The notes below the pieces were generated by a model. The model did not search any database, had not been told where the DNA came from, and was given only the letters and a program-made list of their open reading frames with translations. DNA of 64,000 bases. Source: Membranipora membranacea (lineage: Eukaryota; Bryozoa; Gymnolaemata; Cheilostomatida; Membraniporidae). Position 1 is the first letter of the stretch. Each line of letters opens with the position of its first letter. The DNA lies in the NCBI GenBank assembly GCA_914767715.1, contig OU612068.1, positions 7,874,001 through 7,938,000 of the forward strand, written 5' to 3'. Below, one piece after another: positions 8,627 through 20,641 of the stretch. A program made the position numbers and the translations under genes.

Positions 8627-11600
8627 TTATAAAAACGTAGTAAAAATATCGCCTGTGATAAAATCTGAAGATTGATCTAAAAACAGCTTTAAAACCGTAT
8701 TAGTAGAAAGTAAGTTAAAAAATTCTGAAACTATGTACATTGTCGCTTTACTGGCGTTGTAAGCGCCGCTCTTCATTTTTCCTTTGGACCATACTTGGCA
8801 AGTCAGCCAAGTGTGAAATCCGGTCAAAGGAAATGGTGTCAGAAGAAGATGCTGTAATGATCTTGCTCTTGAAAGGGCGACGAAAGAAAGCCCCACGCTT
8901 GTGTCGCGGTCCCCAATGTCAATGTAAGCCTGCTGCAAGGTGAGACCCTGGCATTTATGAATTGTCAGTGCCCAGCTCAATGATAATGGGAAGCCCGTCC
9001 TACTCAGAGTGTTAACGCCTGATGTCCAGGTGCGTGTGATTTGAGTTACTGGAAAGCTACCTGGAACATGAGGGAGGAAAGAAGGGCCGGTATAACTTGG
9101 GAAGGTACAAATGACAATGGCTGGTAGTGCAGGTGGCCCTTCATGGTTGAATATAATGTGGGTGACAGTGCCCACAGTGCCATTGACTAGGCCTTTCTGT
9201 ACCCAGAGGTTGGAGCGAAGCATAATCCTTGCCCCTGCAGCAAGCGATAGCCAGCGTTCAAGGCCACCAGCATCATCACTTGGGGCGTTTTTGGCTTGGT
9301 TCATGTTGTGGGCACTTTCAAAAGTAGCAATAGGGCTGCCAAGTAGCAGAAGTCTCTCGGCATTGTACTCTGCAACTGACTGGCGCTTTGGAAAGAGTCT
9401 TACAGACTGTTGGAAGTTGGCTTCATCAGCCACACCTTGAAAGCGAGTAGCTAGAAGATCATAATTATTGCGGGTACTGATCCCGTCTCTGAGCCTGAGC
9501 AACAAGTCCCTGAACCCATGGTCATTGGCCTGCCTAACACATTCTGTCAAAAAAAAACCCTCCGAATGTTTTGGTAGGCCAAATTTCCTAAGACAGTCTT
9601 TGGGCTTGCTGCATTGGGATAGAAAAGGCGACTTTCACCAACAGGTGGAAGCTGGCCGAAATCGCCGAACAGTATGAGGCTACAACCACCGAAAACCTGG
9701 TCAGATGATTCTGGAAAGGCTTGCTGCAGCCGTTTGTTGATGGCATTTAGCATGCTACAGCCAATCATGGAGACTTCGTCTATTATGACGTAACGAGTAG
9801 CATGGAACTTGTCTTGAAGTTTTTGCAGTGAGGGACCTCTTAGCTGTGCAAAGCTGTGTACATTAGGAAACAGTAGGTGAGAATGAAGAGTAGCACCGCC
9901 AATATTTACAGCAGCAACACCAGTCGGTGCTAAGAGTGTGACTGATTGGCCGAGAAGTTGATGTAGGCAGTGAATGAGGTATGATTTACCTGTACCTGCA
10001 GTACCAAGAACGAGCATAGCCAAGGGGTCAGCCTCAGGGTTGATAGTATGGGCATGTACATGATCATACACACGTCTCTGTTCAGCATTGAGCTGCTGAG
10101 GGTGATAATCTGGGTCATGTAAAATGGCAGGCTGGTTGACTGGATCAGCATTCTTAGATTGTACGAGGAAAGAGCGGGATGGTCGGATAAGATGGTGATT
10201 AAGTTGAGAATGAATGAGCCAGTCGAAGTTTGCATGTACCTGAGGAGCTATAATATGTTGGTGAACTGCCTGGTCAGGCTCGTGAAGTTGCATCCATGGC
10301 TCTACTTGGACCTGATCATCTTGTGGCACCTCTTCCTGAAGCTCTATTTGAGCGACTGCCTCTTGTACTCATTTTCGAGCTGCTGGCGATCCCTTACCAA
10401 GTGAGGATTAGCAGTAATGAATGCATTGTATGCATCTACAGGATTTTCGAAACCAATGGTGATATCTTCCCATTGGCGAAAAGGTTTGTGGAGAATGAGA
10501 AACTGCATGCAGTAGTCTGAGTAGGATGGATTGTCAGGGTCCTTAGGATAGCGAGGAAAGATTTGGAGAATGGCTTTACCCCCTCTGCGCTGAACTAAAC
10601 TGATATTCTCACCTCTGCGCCTAAAAGTAAAATGGCTGAAGACTGATAGAAAAGATGAATTGCGTGTTGCGCAGGACGCCTCATATACTGCCTTATAGGG
10701 GAGGGGCATTGGCATTGATTTGATCCTGAATGATGTTTGATTCAACGTTACACTTTACAAAGTGGCGTGAAGATTTGAATAGAGGCATGTCAGACAGTAT
10801 ATGGATGGCCTGCTGTGCACATATACCATTGCTGCCGATAGTGCGAAGCAATAGAGCATTTGCTACAGCCTTGAGATTAGCATGAGCAGGCAGCTGGTCT
10901 GTTGCTATCGCATTAAGCATGACAGCATAGTCAGTAGTTGCCGGCTCAGCTTTGGAGGTGTATTTGGCAATATACATGCCAACCTGGGTCATCTGAAATG
11001 TGATAAAAATGTCCATGTTAGCACGCCAACATGAAAGACAGTGACTGTTAAACTTATTCAGATAGGGATCATTGGTAGCAGGATAGACTTCGAGTTCAAT
11101 GCGTTGCCCTTGAGCATTGTTGGTGAATACAGCAGTGGTGAACTGCTTTAGAGGCTTAGGGAAGTTAAACCTGCACTTCTGCTGGCCATCAGGTTGAACC
11201 CTTTAACCGTAACCAGGCGTGCATCTGGTGTGTTTCTGGCAGATGTTGACTAAGTCCTTGAGGTCATGATCTAAGTCAGGTATATCATCCATCGGCTTTG
11301 AACAGGGGTGGACCTGGTGATCCAAATGCCAAAAAAAATTGACCGGGTTGTCATCAGGTTGCATGGCAGGATTCCAACTGTTGACAAACTTGTCCCAGTA
11401 ATGTGCGATTTCATTCTCAGTGGCAATCAGTGAGTCAGGGAAGTTTGAAAGCCACGCAAGACCATGTATATGCAGACTTCCCCTATGTTGCCATTCAATG
11501 CGGTACCAGTAATCATCAATCTGAAGATATGGGGAAAGAAACTCTTGGAAAAATATCTCAAATCGAAGCATAACATATGAATCTACAGTAAGAGGTGAAT

Positions 11601-13184
11601 GTGCTATAGCTTCATGAATGGACCTGTCCTCAACATCAAGAAACCTACGCAAGTCAGGCCATTGGTGGTCTGCCACTGAGAATGTAAAGAATACACTGGC
11701 ATTACCCAATTGGTCTATCATGGACAGAAGGTTCTTTCGCTGCGCAAACCACTACTGATGAGTTCCACGAATTTGAGAACCGAACCTAAGAATCTGATTT
11801 GTGAGAGTCCGCCGGTCATCCTGTAACATTTGCTGTATGTCTTGGGCAGTGATTTGAGCCTGCTGTGGGTGATTTCTAGCAAAAACAGCACCTGTTTGAA
11901 GGGTTTTCCATCTCATCACACTGTTGTAGGCCAAAAATACAAATCTAGGATCATTCTGAAATCGATCATCTTCATAGCGTAGCATGTGAATAAAATACTC
12001 TTGAGCACTGACTGCAGTGTCTCTAGGGGCCTTGAAGTCAGCTTGGCCTGTTGGGAATAGACAAGGGAAAGCCTTGGCTATGTACCCTTCTGTAGTAAAC
12101 TCGTTTATTGGATTGCCTGCTGGCCTAGGTAGATCAATGACCTCATTGTTCTCTATAGCTGCCTGTATTGCAGCTCGCTCATTCGGTGCAGGCCGCTGTA
12201 GAGGAGCGAAGGTATTAGGTATGATGGGATTTAAAGGTTGGTTATGGGGAGGATGAGGATTTTGGTTTTCATTAGCTTGGCGATTATCAGCCTCATCAAC
12301 AATGTTGATTGGAGGAAGAAGAAGTATATCATTTTCAGGAAGGGCGTCCAGATTATTACGATCGATGTTAATGTGGTGATAATAACGATTGTTATTTTTG
12401 AGCCAGGTAAGAGCTGTGAGAACACGATGTCTATTTACAGTGAAATATGAAGGAGGTAAGTCTGGATTGGCACCTTGTTTTCGGACCACCAGTATATCAA
12501 GCTGGTCGAGGCGTCTTGGTAGATTGGTGATGAATGTATTTACATCTTGTGGGACATTTAGGACATGACCACGAAATGCAAATTGACCGCCACGAGGTAG
12601 GCGCATGAGTGTCATATTTGGATTTACCTGAGCGATGAGCATCTGCTCGACTGGTGTGAGCCTGGAAGCTCAGGGACAGAGGGGCCTGGGTTCATGTTAT
12701 TGATTTGAGAAAACTTGCGCCTCCTAGTCTGAGAACAGCATTTGCTGCAAGTCATATTCACTCGCACCGTTGTTATAAATGACTTCTGTCGACAAAATCG
12801 GCAAATGAGTTGATTGATAGAATTTAGTTTATCAGAGAAATTTTGGCGAAGCTGAAGAAACTGAGGGTCTGCCATAGATTGAGGATTATTGAGTAAATTG
12901 TCAAAGTCCATGTCCTGCTCCCATTCATCAACATCAGCAGCATTTGGTACAAGTTGTTCATCTGCCTCCAGGAAAACCTGGTCGTCAATGTTTTCAAATT
13001 GAGGAGATTGAGGACGGGGGTCTTGAAAAGGCAATGGCCTGACATCATCATCAACATCGGCAGCATTGGCAGGGTGAGGGAAGAGATTACGCCTAGCTGC
13101 CTGATCAAGCCTTTGAAGCTGATAATAATTTCTGCGGGCATATGATGATTGGTGCCGCAGGCCCCGTTTATCATATCTAGGCAT
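8627..13184 (-). pseudogene. Helitron RepHel replicase/helicase, decayed (copy 1)
   Basis: Reading frames in order are 12624-13184 (N-terminal acidic region with a CxxC...CxxC cluster), 11752-12642 (Helitron-like N domain), 11203-11751 (Rep: W-Q-H-R-G-S-L-H-I-H-G, the HUH histidines), about 10700-11202 (Y-I-A-K-Y-T-S-K, the two catalytic tyrosines), 10344-10745, and 9547-10329 plus 8627-9550 (helicase: G-T-A-G-T-G-K-S, I-D-E-V-S-M, G-D-F-G-Q-L-P-P, H-K-C-Q-G-L-T, A-L-S-R-A-R). Lesions shared with copy 2 are a frameshift near 12657, a TAA at about 11203-11205 and frameshifts near 10695 and 10365. Lesions private to copy 1 are a TAG at 11752 and a one-base loss in an A-run near 9549. Copy 1 also reads through the final stop used in copy 2. 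Confidence 0.9.
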
Positions 13185-13212
13185 ATTAATTTTAAAATGC
13201 TTCCAGGACTAT

Positions 13213-15433
13213 GAAGAGAAACGAAAGGAGGTTTGGTGGTTTATATAAGCAGAAGCTAGGTGACACTCATAGATTATGATGAATACAATGCGTGTAAACT
13301 ATGAGGCATTGAGTGATAACGTTAAAATGATGAAAACAATAAGTAAAATATAGCAGTGCCTGTGGTAAATGAAGAGCGAAGTGAAGATGTAATATAGTGC
13401 TGGCAAATTAGAGTATGACAGAGAATTGCCTGGTCCTTTTCAAGACTCTCTGATGTTATAATTGGAAAAGTGTACTCCCAACTGATTGTTTGCTTATAAT
13501 CTAAATTGTTGTTTTGTCCTATGGTTCTACTCAGATGTTCAATAATAGAGATTAGCAGTGTACAGTTTTAATGTGACAAACGCCACTTTTATCTGAGTTT
13601 CAAACCCTATGAGATCTGAGAATTAAAATGTTGATAGCTGCTTTCCAAAAAAAAGTGCAGCAAACCTGAGAGATTCAAACCCACAGCTTACTATGCAGCT
13701 TAATAGGTCATTATTACTGAGACATGATAACAGAGCTAAAAGTCTGTCACGATGAAGTGCTGCCTGGTAAATAAAAAAAAAGGTTTGCAGCAAGCTTCTA
13801 GCTTTCAGATCTGATACAACAATGTTTATAGTACTGAGATAAAGCGCTGCCTGGTAAATAAATACAAAATATTTTGGCAAGCTTCTAACGATGAGATCTG
13901 AGATAACAATTAGTGTCCACTGCTGCTTTCCAAAAAATAGAGCAGCAAACCTGATGAGGGACAAAACGGGAGGAAGGTGGTTTATATAAGCCGAAACTAT
14001 AGGTGACACTCATAGAGTATGATAAATACAATGCGTATAAACTATGAGGCATAGAGTGATAATGATGCGATAAAAAAAATGAGTAAAATATAGCAGTGCC
14101 TGTGGTAAATGATAAGCAAAGTGAAAATGTAATATAGTGCTGGCAAATTAGAGTATGATAGAGAATTGCCTGGTCCTTTTCAAGACTCTCTGATGTTATA
14201 ATTGGAAAAGTGTACTCCCAACTGATTGTTTGCTTATAATCTAAATTGTTGTTTTGTCCTATGGTTCTACTCTGATGTTCAATAATAGAGATTAGCAGTG
14301 TACAGTTTTAATGTGACAAACGCCACTTATAACTGAGTTTCAAACCCTATGAGATCTGAAAATTAAAATGTTGATAGCTGCTTTCCAAAAAAAAAGTGCA
14401 GCAAACCTGAGAGATTCAATCCCACAGCTTACTATGCAGCTTAATAGCTCATGCTTACTGAGACATGATAACAGAGCTAAAAGTCTGTCATGATAAGTGC
14501 TGCCTGATAAATAAAAAAAAAGGTTTGCGGCAAGCTTCTAGCTTTGAGATCTGATACAACAATGTTTATAGTACTGAGATAAAGCGCTGCCTGGTAAATA
14601 AATACAAAATATTTTGGCAAGCTTCTAACGATGATATCTGAGATAACAATTAGTGTCCACTGCTGTTTTCCAAAAAATAGAGCAGCAAACCTGATGAGGG
14701 ACAAAACGGGAAGAAGGTGGTTTATATAAGCCGAAACTAGGTGACACTCATAGATTACAATGCGTATTAACTATGAGGCACAGAGTGATAATGATGCGAT
14801 AAAAAAAATGAGTAAAATATAGCAGTGCCTGTGGTAAATGATAAGCAAAGTGAAAATGTAATATAGTGCTGGCAAATTAGAGTATGATAGAGAATTGCCT
14901 GGTCCTTTTCAAGACTCTCTGATGTTATAATTGGAAAAGTGTACTCCCTACTGATCGTTTGCTTATAATCTAAATTGTTGTTTTGTCCTATGGTTCTACT
15001 CGATGTTCAATAATAGAGATTAGCCGTGTACAGTTTCAATGTGACAAACGCCACTTATAACTGAGTTTCAAACCCTATGAGATCTGAAAATTAAAATGTT
15101 GATAGCTGCTTTCCAAAAAAAAAGTGCAGCAAACCTGAGAGATTCAAACCCACAGCTTACTATGCAGCTTAATAGCTCACGCTTACTGAGACATGATAAC
15201 AGAGCTAAAAGTCTGTCATGATAAGTGCTGCCTGATAAATAAAAAAAAAGGTTTGCGGCAAGCTTCTAGCTTTGAGATCTGATACAACAATGTTTATAGT
15301 ACTGAGACAAAGCGCTGCCTGGTAAATAAATACAAAATATTGTGGCAAGCTTCTCACGATGAGATCTGAGATAACAAGTAATGTCCACTGCTGCTTTCCA
15401 AAAAATAGAGCAGCAAACTTGATGAGAAACGAA
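13213..15433 (-). repeat. Three tandem promoter-bearing modules of about 740 bp (copy 1)
   Basis: The string GGTTTATATAAG recurs near 13238, 13979 and 14719, about 740 bp apart, and whole units between these points are nearly identical. On the minus strand each unit offers a TATATAAACC box. The one nearest the coding region lies about 55 bp upstream of the Helitron ATG at 13184. Each unit also contains a shorter internal duplication (GCTGCCTGGTAAATAAA...CAAGCTTCTA twice). Small ORFs in the units are by-products of the repetition. Confidence 0.9.
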
Positions 15434-16626
15434 CCCACAGTGTACTATACTGACCAGCTCATTAGGTAATTGCGATTGAGACTACATAGGTAGACACAGC
15501 GAATAGTGACGCAGCGACACAGCGACGCAACAAATAGTTTGCAAACTAGGGGTTCACCGATTTGTTTGTAAACCGAATTATGACGTAAAGACATGCACCG
15601 GATCAAGACGTAATAATGAGGTTGTAAATTGCTCGTGGTTAATTGAAGAGGTAAAATAAATGACAAATGATAATGGTAGGCACATAGGCGGCAGCTACCA
15701 GGAGAAGTGAATGATAGCATAATCTGTGAGAAGTTATCGAAACTCACATGGGAGCGGCGTAATTTACGCAGATTACATGACGATGATATTGTAATAAGAA
15801 AAAACAAAATAATCTAATCTATATAATACCAAAAGAATGAAGTTTCTAATGAGAGAATAGAGTTAAATAATTACTTGAAAGTAGAGAGGATCCCTGAAAT
15901 TTCCTGCCTGGCTTGTTGACTGTTTACTGGTTGACCACAAATTGCCCAAAAATTTGAAATTTAACAGTTCTTGGCTCAAAAGTGCAAAGTTCAAGCAAAT
16001 AAGAATTTGCAAGTGGCCTATTGGCTGTAGTATAATTGTTTTGTGCCATTTACAGTGATTAGCTTCGGAACCATAGAAATTTCTATAAAGCAGAATTAAA
16101 TCATCGCTATTTCTATTGAGCCAGATTTTTGCCCAGGCACTCAGGCTAAAATGATTTGCTCAGGTATGACTGCCTCTATTAGATATTAGCCTTTGAACCA
16201 TAGAAATATATATTTGAGCAAATTTTAATCATTGAAATTTCTATTAAAGCAGATAATTTTACACATATTGCCCAGGCGCTTAGGCTTTATTAAGTTGCTC
16301 TGAGGAGTGATTGAGGATTGCACATAGACAAACTATGTCTATTGGATTGAATAAAAATGGCTAGAAAAAGCCAAAAACCTGTGCTGGCTGTTGCAAGTTT
16401 TCTATGTCATAGCATCAACTGCTGGTTTTCATATTGCTCCCAAAGAGAAGATCAGGTATGAATCTAGTTAAGTTGACAATAATTGAAGGTGGATGGGCAA
16501 AACTGTAGGTGTTTATTGTGTGCAAAAATAGGGCTCAGCTGCCAAGTTGTCAGAAGTCCCCTATGAGAGTTGCTTCATGGGCATTACCTTAATACCACCT
16601 CCAAACCTATCGGTTTTTCGGCGGGA
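15434..16626 (-). mobile_element. Helitron 1 5'-terminal noncoding region (copy 1)
   Basis: This part runs from the promoter modules to the 5' TC end. It contains degenerate repeats around ACCATAGAAATTTCTAT at about 16070, 16198 and 16237, each near GCCCAGGC. The same motifs reappear in Helitron 2 at about 18870-19100, and 15590-15790 is recognisably related to 18180-18405. No gene is seen. Confidence 0.7.
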
Positions 16627-16694
16627 CAAGTAATGTGAAGCTGATATCGTTGGGACCTTAACAGATTTGAGTTGTTCCCTATTACTTGTAAACA

Positions 16695-19473
16695 CTAGAA
16701 CTGATAAGATCAGAGACCACCGAAAAGGAGCAAAACTATTCGGCTCAGTTGGACAGATCATAGCTTAGTTCACTCATGGTTCACTGGTCAGAATGAACAT
16801 ATATACGATTCATTTGTCTGTATTTGGAGTTGCTCCCCTGTCCATTGGAGGAAAAACAACTCCGAATTTAAGCAAATAGATCAATATTGATCTAGAGCAT
16901 GGGTGGGCAACCTTTTTCTAAAAAAATTCCACATTTTACACAGGCTCAACACAATAAGGCGCAACATATCTTTCAGGTAAAAAATCGGAACCGGAGTAAC
17001 AACTATGCATACTGACTCTCGTGATCTGACTGGGCATGTAGATCACTGATAAACTAGGCTGTAGTTACCACAAAGTAGATGTCGTAAGGCTAAGTATAAA
17101 TCATGCGTGACTTTAAATTGCGCATGTGCAAGAACAATGAGTTTAGTCTAGGTTCTGAGAAAAAATTTGGTCAGGGAGAATGGGATAGCCCCTGCATGAA
17201 CTGCCAATCAAAATCAGCTAATAGTGACAAGAGAGAATAACTATCAATATCAATTCCGCACGCATTGAAGAGCCTACCACCAGAGCAGGTAGCCAATCAG
17301 ATGGCTTCGGAATTCCGAGGCTCAATTTTGCAGAGATCAGCTCATGCCCAGAGCTGAGCATGCGCAGAATGACAACTATGTACAAACTAAAACAGATTTA
17401 TTTGTAAAAGCTGTGGTATGTTGCAAGGAACTTCAGCTCAACAGAAATACTAATTTAATTTAAAAAATCTTGTGAAATTTTGCATGTGTATGGAAAAGGG
17501 CAGGGTGGGTGTGGGAGGGGTGCTGGCACCCCTCCGCAACGGGGAAGTTTTTTGCGAATGCCTGTCAAATGAGATGCAATCTGGAACATTTCAGCGATAA
17601 AGCAGGAGCATTTGTAACATGTAAACTTGTTGATACTCATCTGCATTTCTTGTTCAAGGTGACAGATTTGCTAAAAAAACTAATTACTATGATATTAACA
17701 AAAATTTTTATTCAAATTTCCAAAGGTCACCGTTCTGGGTTATTTTGAAAATAAAGCACTTGAAAAAGGAGTTAACACCAATACAGTTAAGATGATTATG
17801 TCTAGAAACGGCTTTGGAAGCTACATGCTTAATGCTGAATGGCCACTATTTTGAAATATATTGTGCCTACAAACTTGAATATCAAGATTACAAAATGCGA
17901 GATGGGGATCGAAATTAATGTGTAATATATATCTTTTCAGGCATAAGGCCACAATCAGCCCGCAAAATATTGTTTATTAGGCCGCACTGGAAAATAGACC
18001 AGGTTTCCGACAGCTGATCTAGAGGTATGTAGGACTTTTACTTCCACCCAATAGGAATTAGCGGTGTAAAATTCTAAAATCCGACAATATCTCACAAACA
18101 CAACTATGTCTGAGAATTAAACCCACAGCTTTTTTTGCAGCCCATTTTTGCAGCCCATACAACGACACAACAAATTATACAGGCGATTTGGTCTAGATAA
18201 AAAATGAACATAATAAGGAGATTGCAATTGCCGCTATCTGAACTTATGACAGGCCGTACATGGGCAGCTACTATAAGAGAACTGAATAATAGTATAATCT
18301 GTGACAAGTTTGCATGAATGAATGAAAATAATTAAGAAATCATAGCAATAGCTGCTGTTATTTAAACTCACATGGGAGAAGTGTAAAGCAGATTACATGA
18401 CAATTATTTTATAAGATAACTCCTAGGAGCACAGAGATTAACAATGGGTATATCCAGGGCCGTATATTCTAAAAAATTTCACTCACTGACTTTTTAGAGA
18501 TCAGCATAATGATCGGGCGCAGCCCGATCCACATGCCGTAGGCGTGGCGGGGAGGGTGTGGGAGGGGCGCTTTAGCGCCCTCTCACCACAGAAATCTTTG
18601 CATATCGGTAGCAAAATAGTGCAAGCAGAGAGGTATTTCGATAGCCCACTGTGATGTTGGGTACTTGCAGAAAACAACTCAATAGCAGTAGAAGATTACG
18701 GTAAAAATGCTCCAGTTATAAAGCACCCATTTGGAAAAAAATCTGACCTTGTTGAGACTCGAACACACAGCATTCTTATTAAACAGTGAGTACAAGGCAG
18801 ACGCTCTACACACTGAGCTATTCAGCCTGGCTTTGATATGACCTGGTGCTTTAGTGATTAACCTTTGAACCTTGGAAATTTCTATCAAAGCAGGTGGCTT
18901 TGAACCATTGATACTACTATTAAAGCAGATTTTAAAAGCTTTGACCAGGCACTAAGGCTAAAATGATTTGCTCAGGTAAGACTGTTCGTTTAGATATTAG
19001 CCTTTGAGCCATAGAAATTTCTATTTGAGCAAATTTTAACCATCAACATTTCTATTGAAGCAGATTTTACACATTTTGCCCAGGCACTTAGGCTTTATTA
19101 AGTTGCACTGATGATTGATTGAGGATTGCACATAGACAAAACATTTTTATGCAACCTCATAGACATAGACAAAACTATGTCTATGGGATTGAACAAAAAT
19201 GGCCAGAAAAAGCCAAAAAACCTGTGCTGGCTGTTGCAAGTTTTCTATGTCATAGCATCACCTGCTGTTTTTCATACTAGTCCCAAAGAGAAGATCAGGT
19301 ATGAATCTAGTTATCTTGACAATAATTGAGGATGGATAGGCAAAACTGTAGGTGTTTATTGTGTGCAAAAATAGGGCTCAGCTGCCACATAAGTTGTCAG
19401 AAGTCCCCTATGAGAGTTGCTTCATGGGCATTACCTTAATACCACCTCCAAACCTATCGGTTTTTCGGTGGGA
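16695..19473 (-). mobile_element. Helitron 2, non-autonomous, present only in copy 1
   Basis: On the minus strand it begins TCCCACCGAAAAACCGATAG at 19473 and ends with CTGAT-CTT-ATCAG, TT, CTAG at 16695. It sits between host A and T with no target duplication. Copy 2 shows the unoccupied site GTAAACATAATGAC at 61241-61254. Its ends match Helitron 1, so Helitron 1-type proteins probably moved it. The interior has no replicase. It includes a SINE (18456-18828) and other repeats such as GGGTGGGCAACC near 16900. Confidence 0.92.
18456..18828 (-). mobile_element. tRNA-derived SINE, member 1 (inside Helitron 2)
   Basis: The minus strand starts GGCTGAATAGCTCAGTGTG (A-box-like) and has GTGTTCGAGTCTC (B-box-like) about 60 bases on, as in tRNA promoters. 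The body has a GC-rich core of short palindromes (GATCGGGCGCAGCCCGATC, GGGGCGCTTTAGCGCCC). The whole unit is repeated at 40619-40988. The arms do not fold into a good tRNA, so this is a SINE rather than a tRNA gene. Confidence 0.75.
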
Positions 19474-20129
19474 TAATGACAGTTAGGTTGTTTGAAAGCT
19501 AAAATTGCTCCCATTGGGATTTTGTGGCATACAACTGTTATAGTATAATAGAATATTGCAAATCCCAACTATGGCTTCATCGCCAGTTGAGTGGGAGCAA
19601 CTTTGATTCTGAAGAATCGGGAGATCTTTATACTACATAAAGATCCAAACATTTTGCTCATAGGTTTGTTTTTACTAAGTTTCTGACAAGAAAAAATGTT
19701 CTTTTCAATCATTTCCCTACTAATACTTCCCTTCAATCGTTGGCCTATGAGTGTCATGTAAAGGCGGTGCAGTGTTTTGACATGCGAAAGATGGGTTCTA
19801 TATGCTTTAAACAGTTTGTATTTTTCCTATTGGTTCATAGCGCAAAAGCTACTTGTTTTGGAAAGATTATAGACCCGGATATTTTATACCATCAATATTT
19901 TATGAAGATTGATCATCTATGTATTGCTTTCACCATCAAATCAATATGTATTGGGATCTAGAGATTTGATAAGATCAGTCATATCCATTGTGACTGATAA
20001 GTGAGATTTTTTTATCAGACAGCTGTCTATGATATATTATAGTTCTTGGATGTGCAAGTTTGATTTACCTTTTGAGAAGGCAGACAGCGATTGGGTTAGG
20101 TGGCGAGAGATACACCTGAGGGTGTTGGG

Positions 20130-20241
20130 GGGTGATTAACCTTGAAATCTCCCCCAGTGGGACTCCAACCCACAGCTCCTATGGCATTAATCGCTTGGCA
20201 GTGAATAGCAAGCAGGCTAACCCATTGCGCTATCTCACCAT
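20130..20241 (-). mobile_element. tRNA-like SINE or tRNA fossil (copy 1)
   Basis: On the minus strand GGTGAGATAGCGCAATGGGT resembles an A box with its flank, and GGGTTGGAGTCCC resembles a B box some 60 bases further. The acceptor stem is not closed in the normal place, although a partial complement (GGCGAGAGAT) occurs about 130 bases away at 20103. It is repeated in the duplicate block at about 61904-62015. Probably a tRNA-derived repeat. Confidence 0.5.
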
Positions 20242-20548
20242 TCTAAGAACGGTGCAATCGTTTTAATTGATGTGAGAAATTGAACCTGTATGTGTATAAT
20301 ATGTGCTCTGATGTCCAATCGTCAGTACAGATGAGACTGAGTCAGGTACTTATTTCTGCATTTTTCCAATCTAACAGAAATTCACAGTGAGAGGTCTGGA
20401 GGTGTGTGCACAAACAGCCAATCATAAACTGAGCGCGGGATCTGTGCTTCTAATCCTGTAAGTTATCTACAAATATATATATATGTGCAACTATCGTCAA
20501 CTTGGTAAGGATGAGGAATATAAGATAACAATGCATCGATATATTCCA

Positions 20549-20641
20549 AATAGACAGTTTTCTGAGCTCTAATTTACGCCTCTTTTCGGAGTTGCCCATT
20601 CCGAATAGAGGCTTAAATTAGCGCTCAGAAAACTGTCTATT
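20549..20641. repeat. 93-bp near-perfect hairpin (copy 1)
   Basis: AATAGACAGTTTTCTGAGC at the left pairs with GCTCAGAAAACTGTCTATT at the right, and pairing continues through GCCTCTTTTCGGA / TCCGAATAGAGGC with few mismatches, leaving a loop of about 8 bases. It lies in the receptor intron after exon 5. It could be a tiny MITE or a precursor-like RNA hairpin. The same hairpin stands at 62323-62415. Confidence 0.8.

Larger units (their letters stand above)
8374..16626 (-). mobile_element. Helitron 1, autonomous type but decayed (copy 1)
   Basis: The element's 3' end is at the left: read on the minus strand it ends with the hairpin CTGAT-CGT-ATCAG, then TT and CTAG, next to a host T. The 5' end at the right is TCCCGCCGAAAAACCGATAG, matching the 5' end of Helitron 2 apart from one base. 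The interior encodes a Rep domain and a PIF1-type helicase. The element lies antisense in the intron between receptor exons 4 and 5. The host base before TC is G rather than the usual A. Confidence 0.85.

Noticed and set aside
13623-15438. Recurrent minus-strand ORFs with the same short peptide blocks at 13623-14009, 14477-14704 and 15205-15438 (and 58176-59991).
   Set aside because: They arise only because the 740-bp promoter modules are tandemly repeated; the frames break differently in each unit and no domain is present.
8374-16626. The shared stops and frameshifts in RepHel considered as introns.
   Set aside because: The TAA near 11205 falls where Leu is expected in a conserved C-L-R block and the other changes are single-base shifts without splice sites.
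16900-18000. GGGTGGGCAACC-like end suggesting a separate hAT element inside Helitron 2.
   Set aside because: No matching inverted end or target duplication was found, so boundaries cannot be supported.
20150-20240. Possible minus-strand tRNA gene with a long variable arm.
   Set aside because: The acceptor complement is not at the expected place, and the sequence looks like a tRNA-derived repeat.
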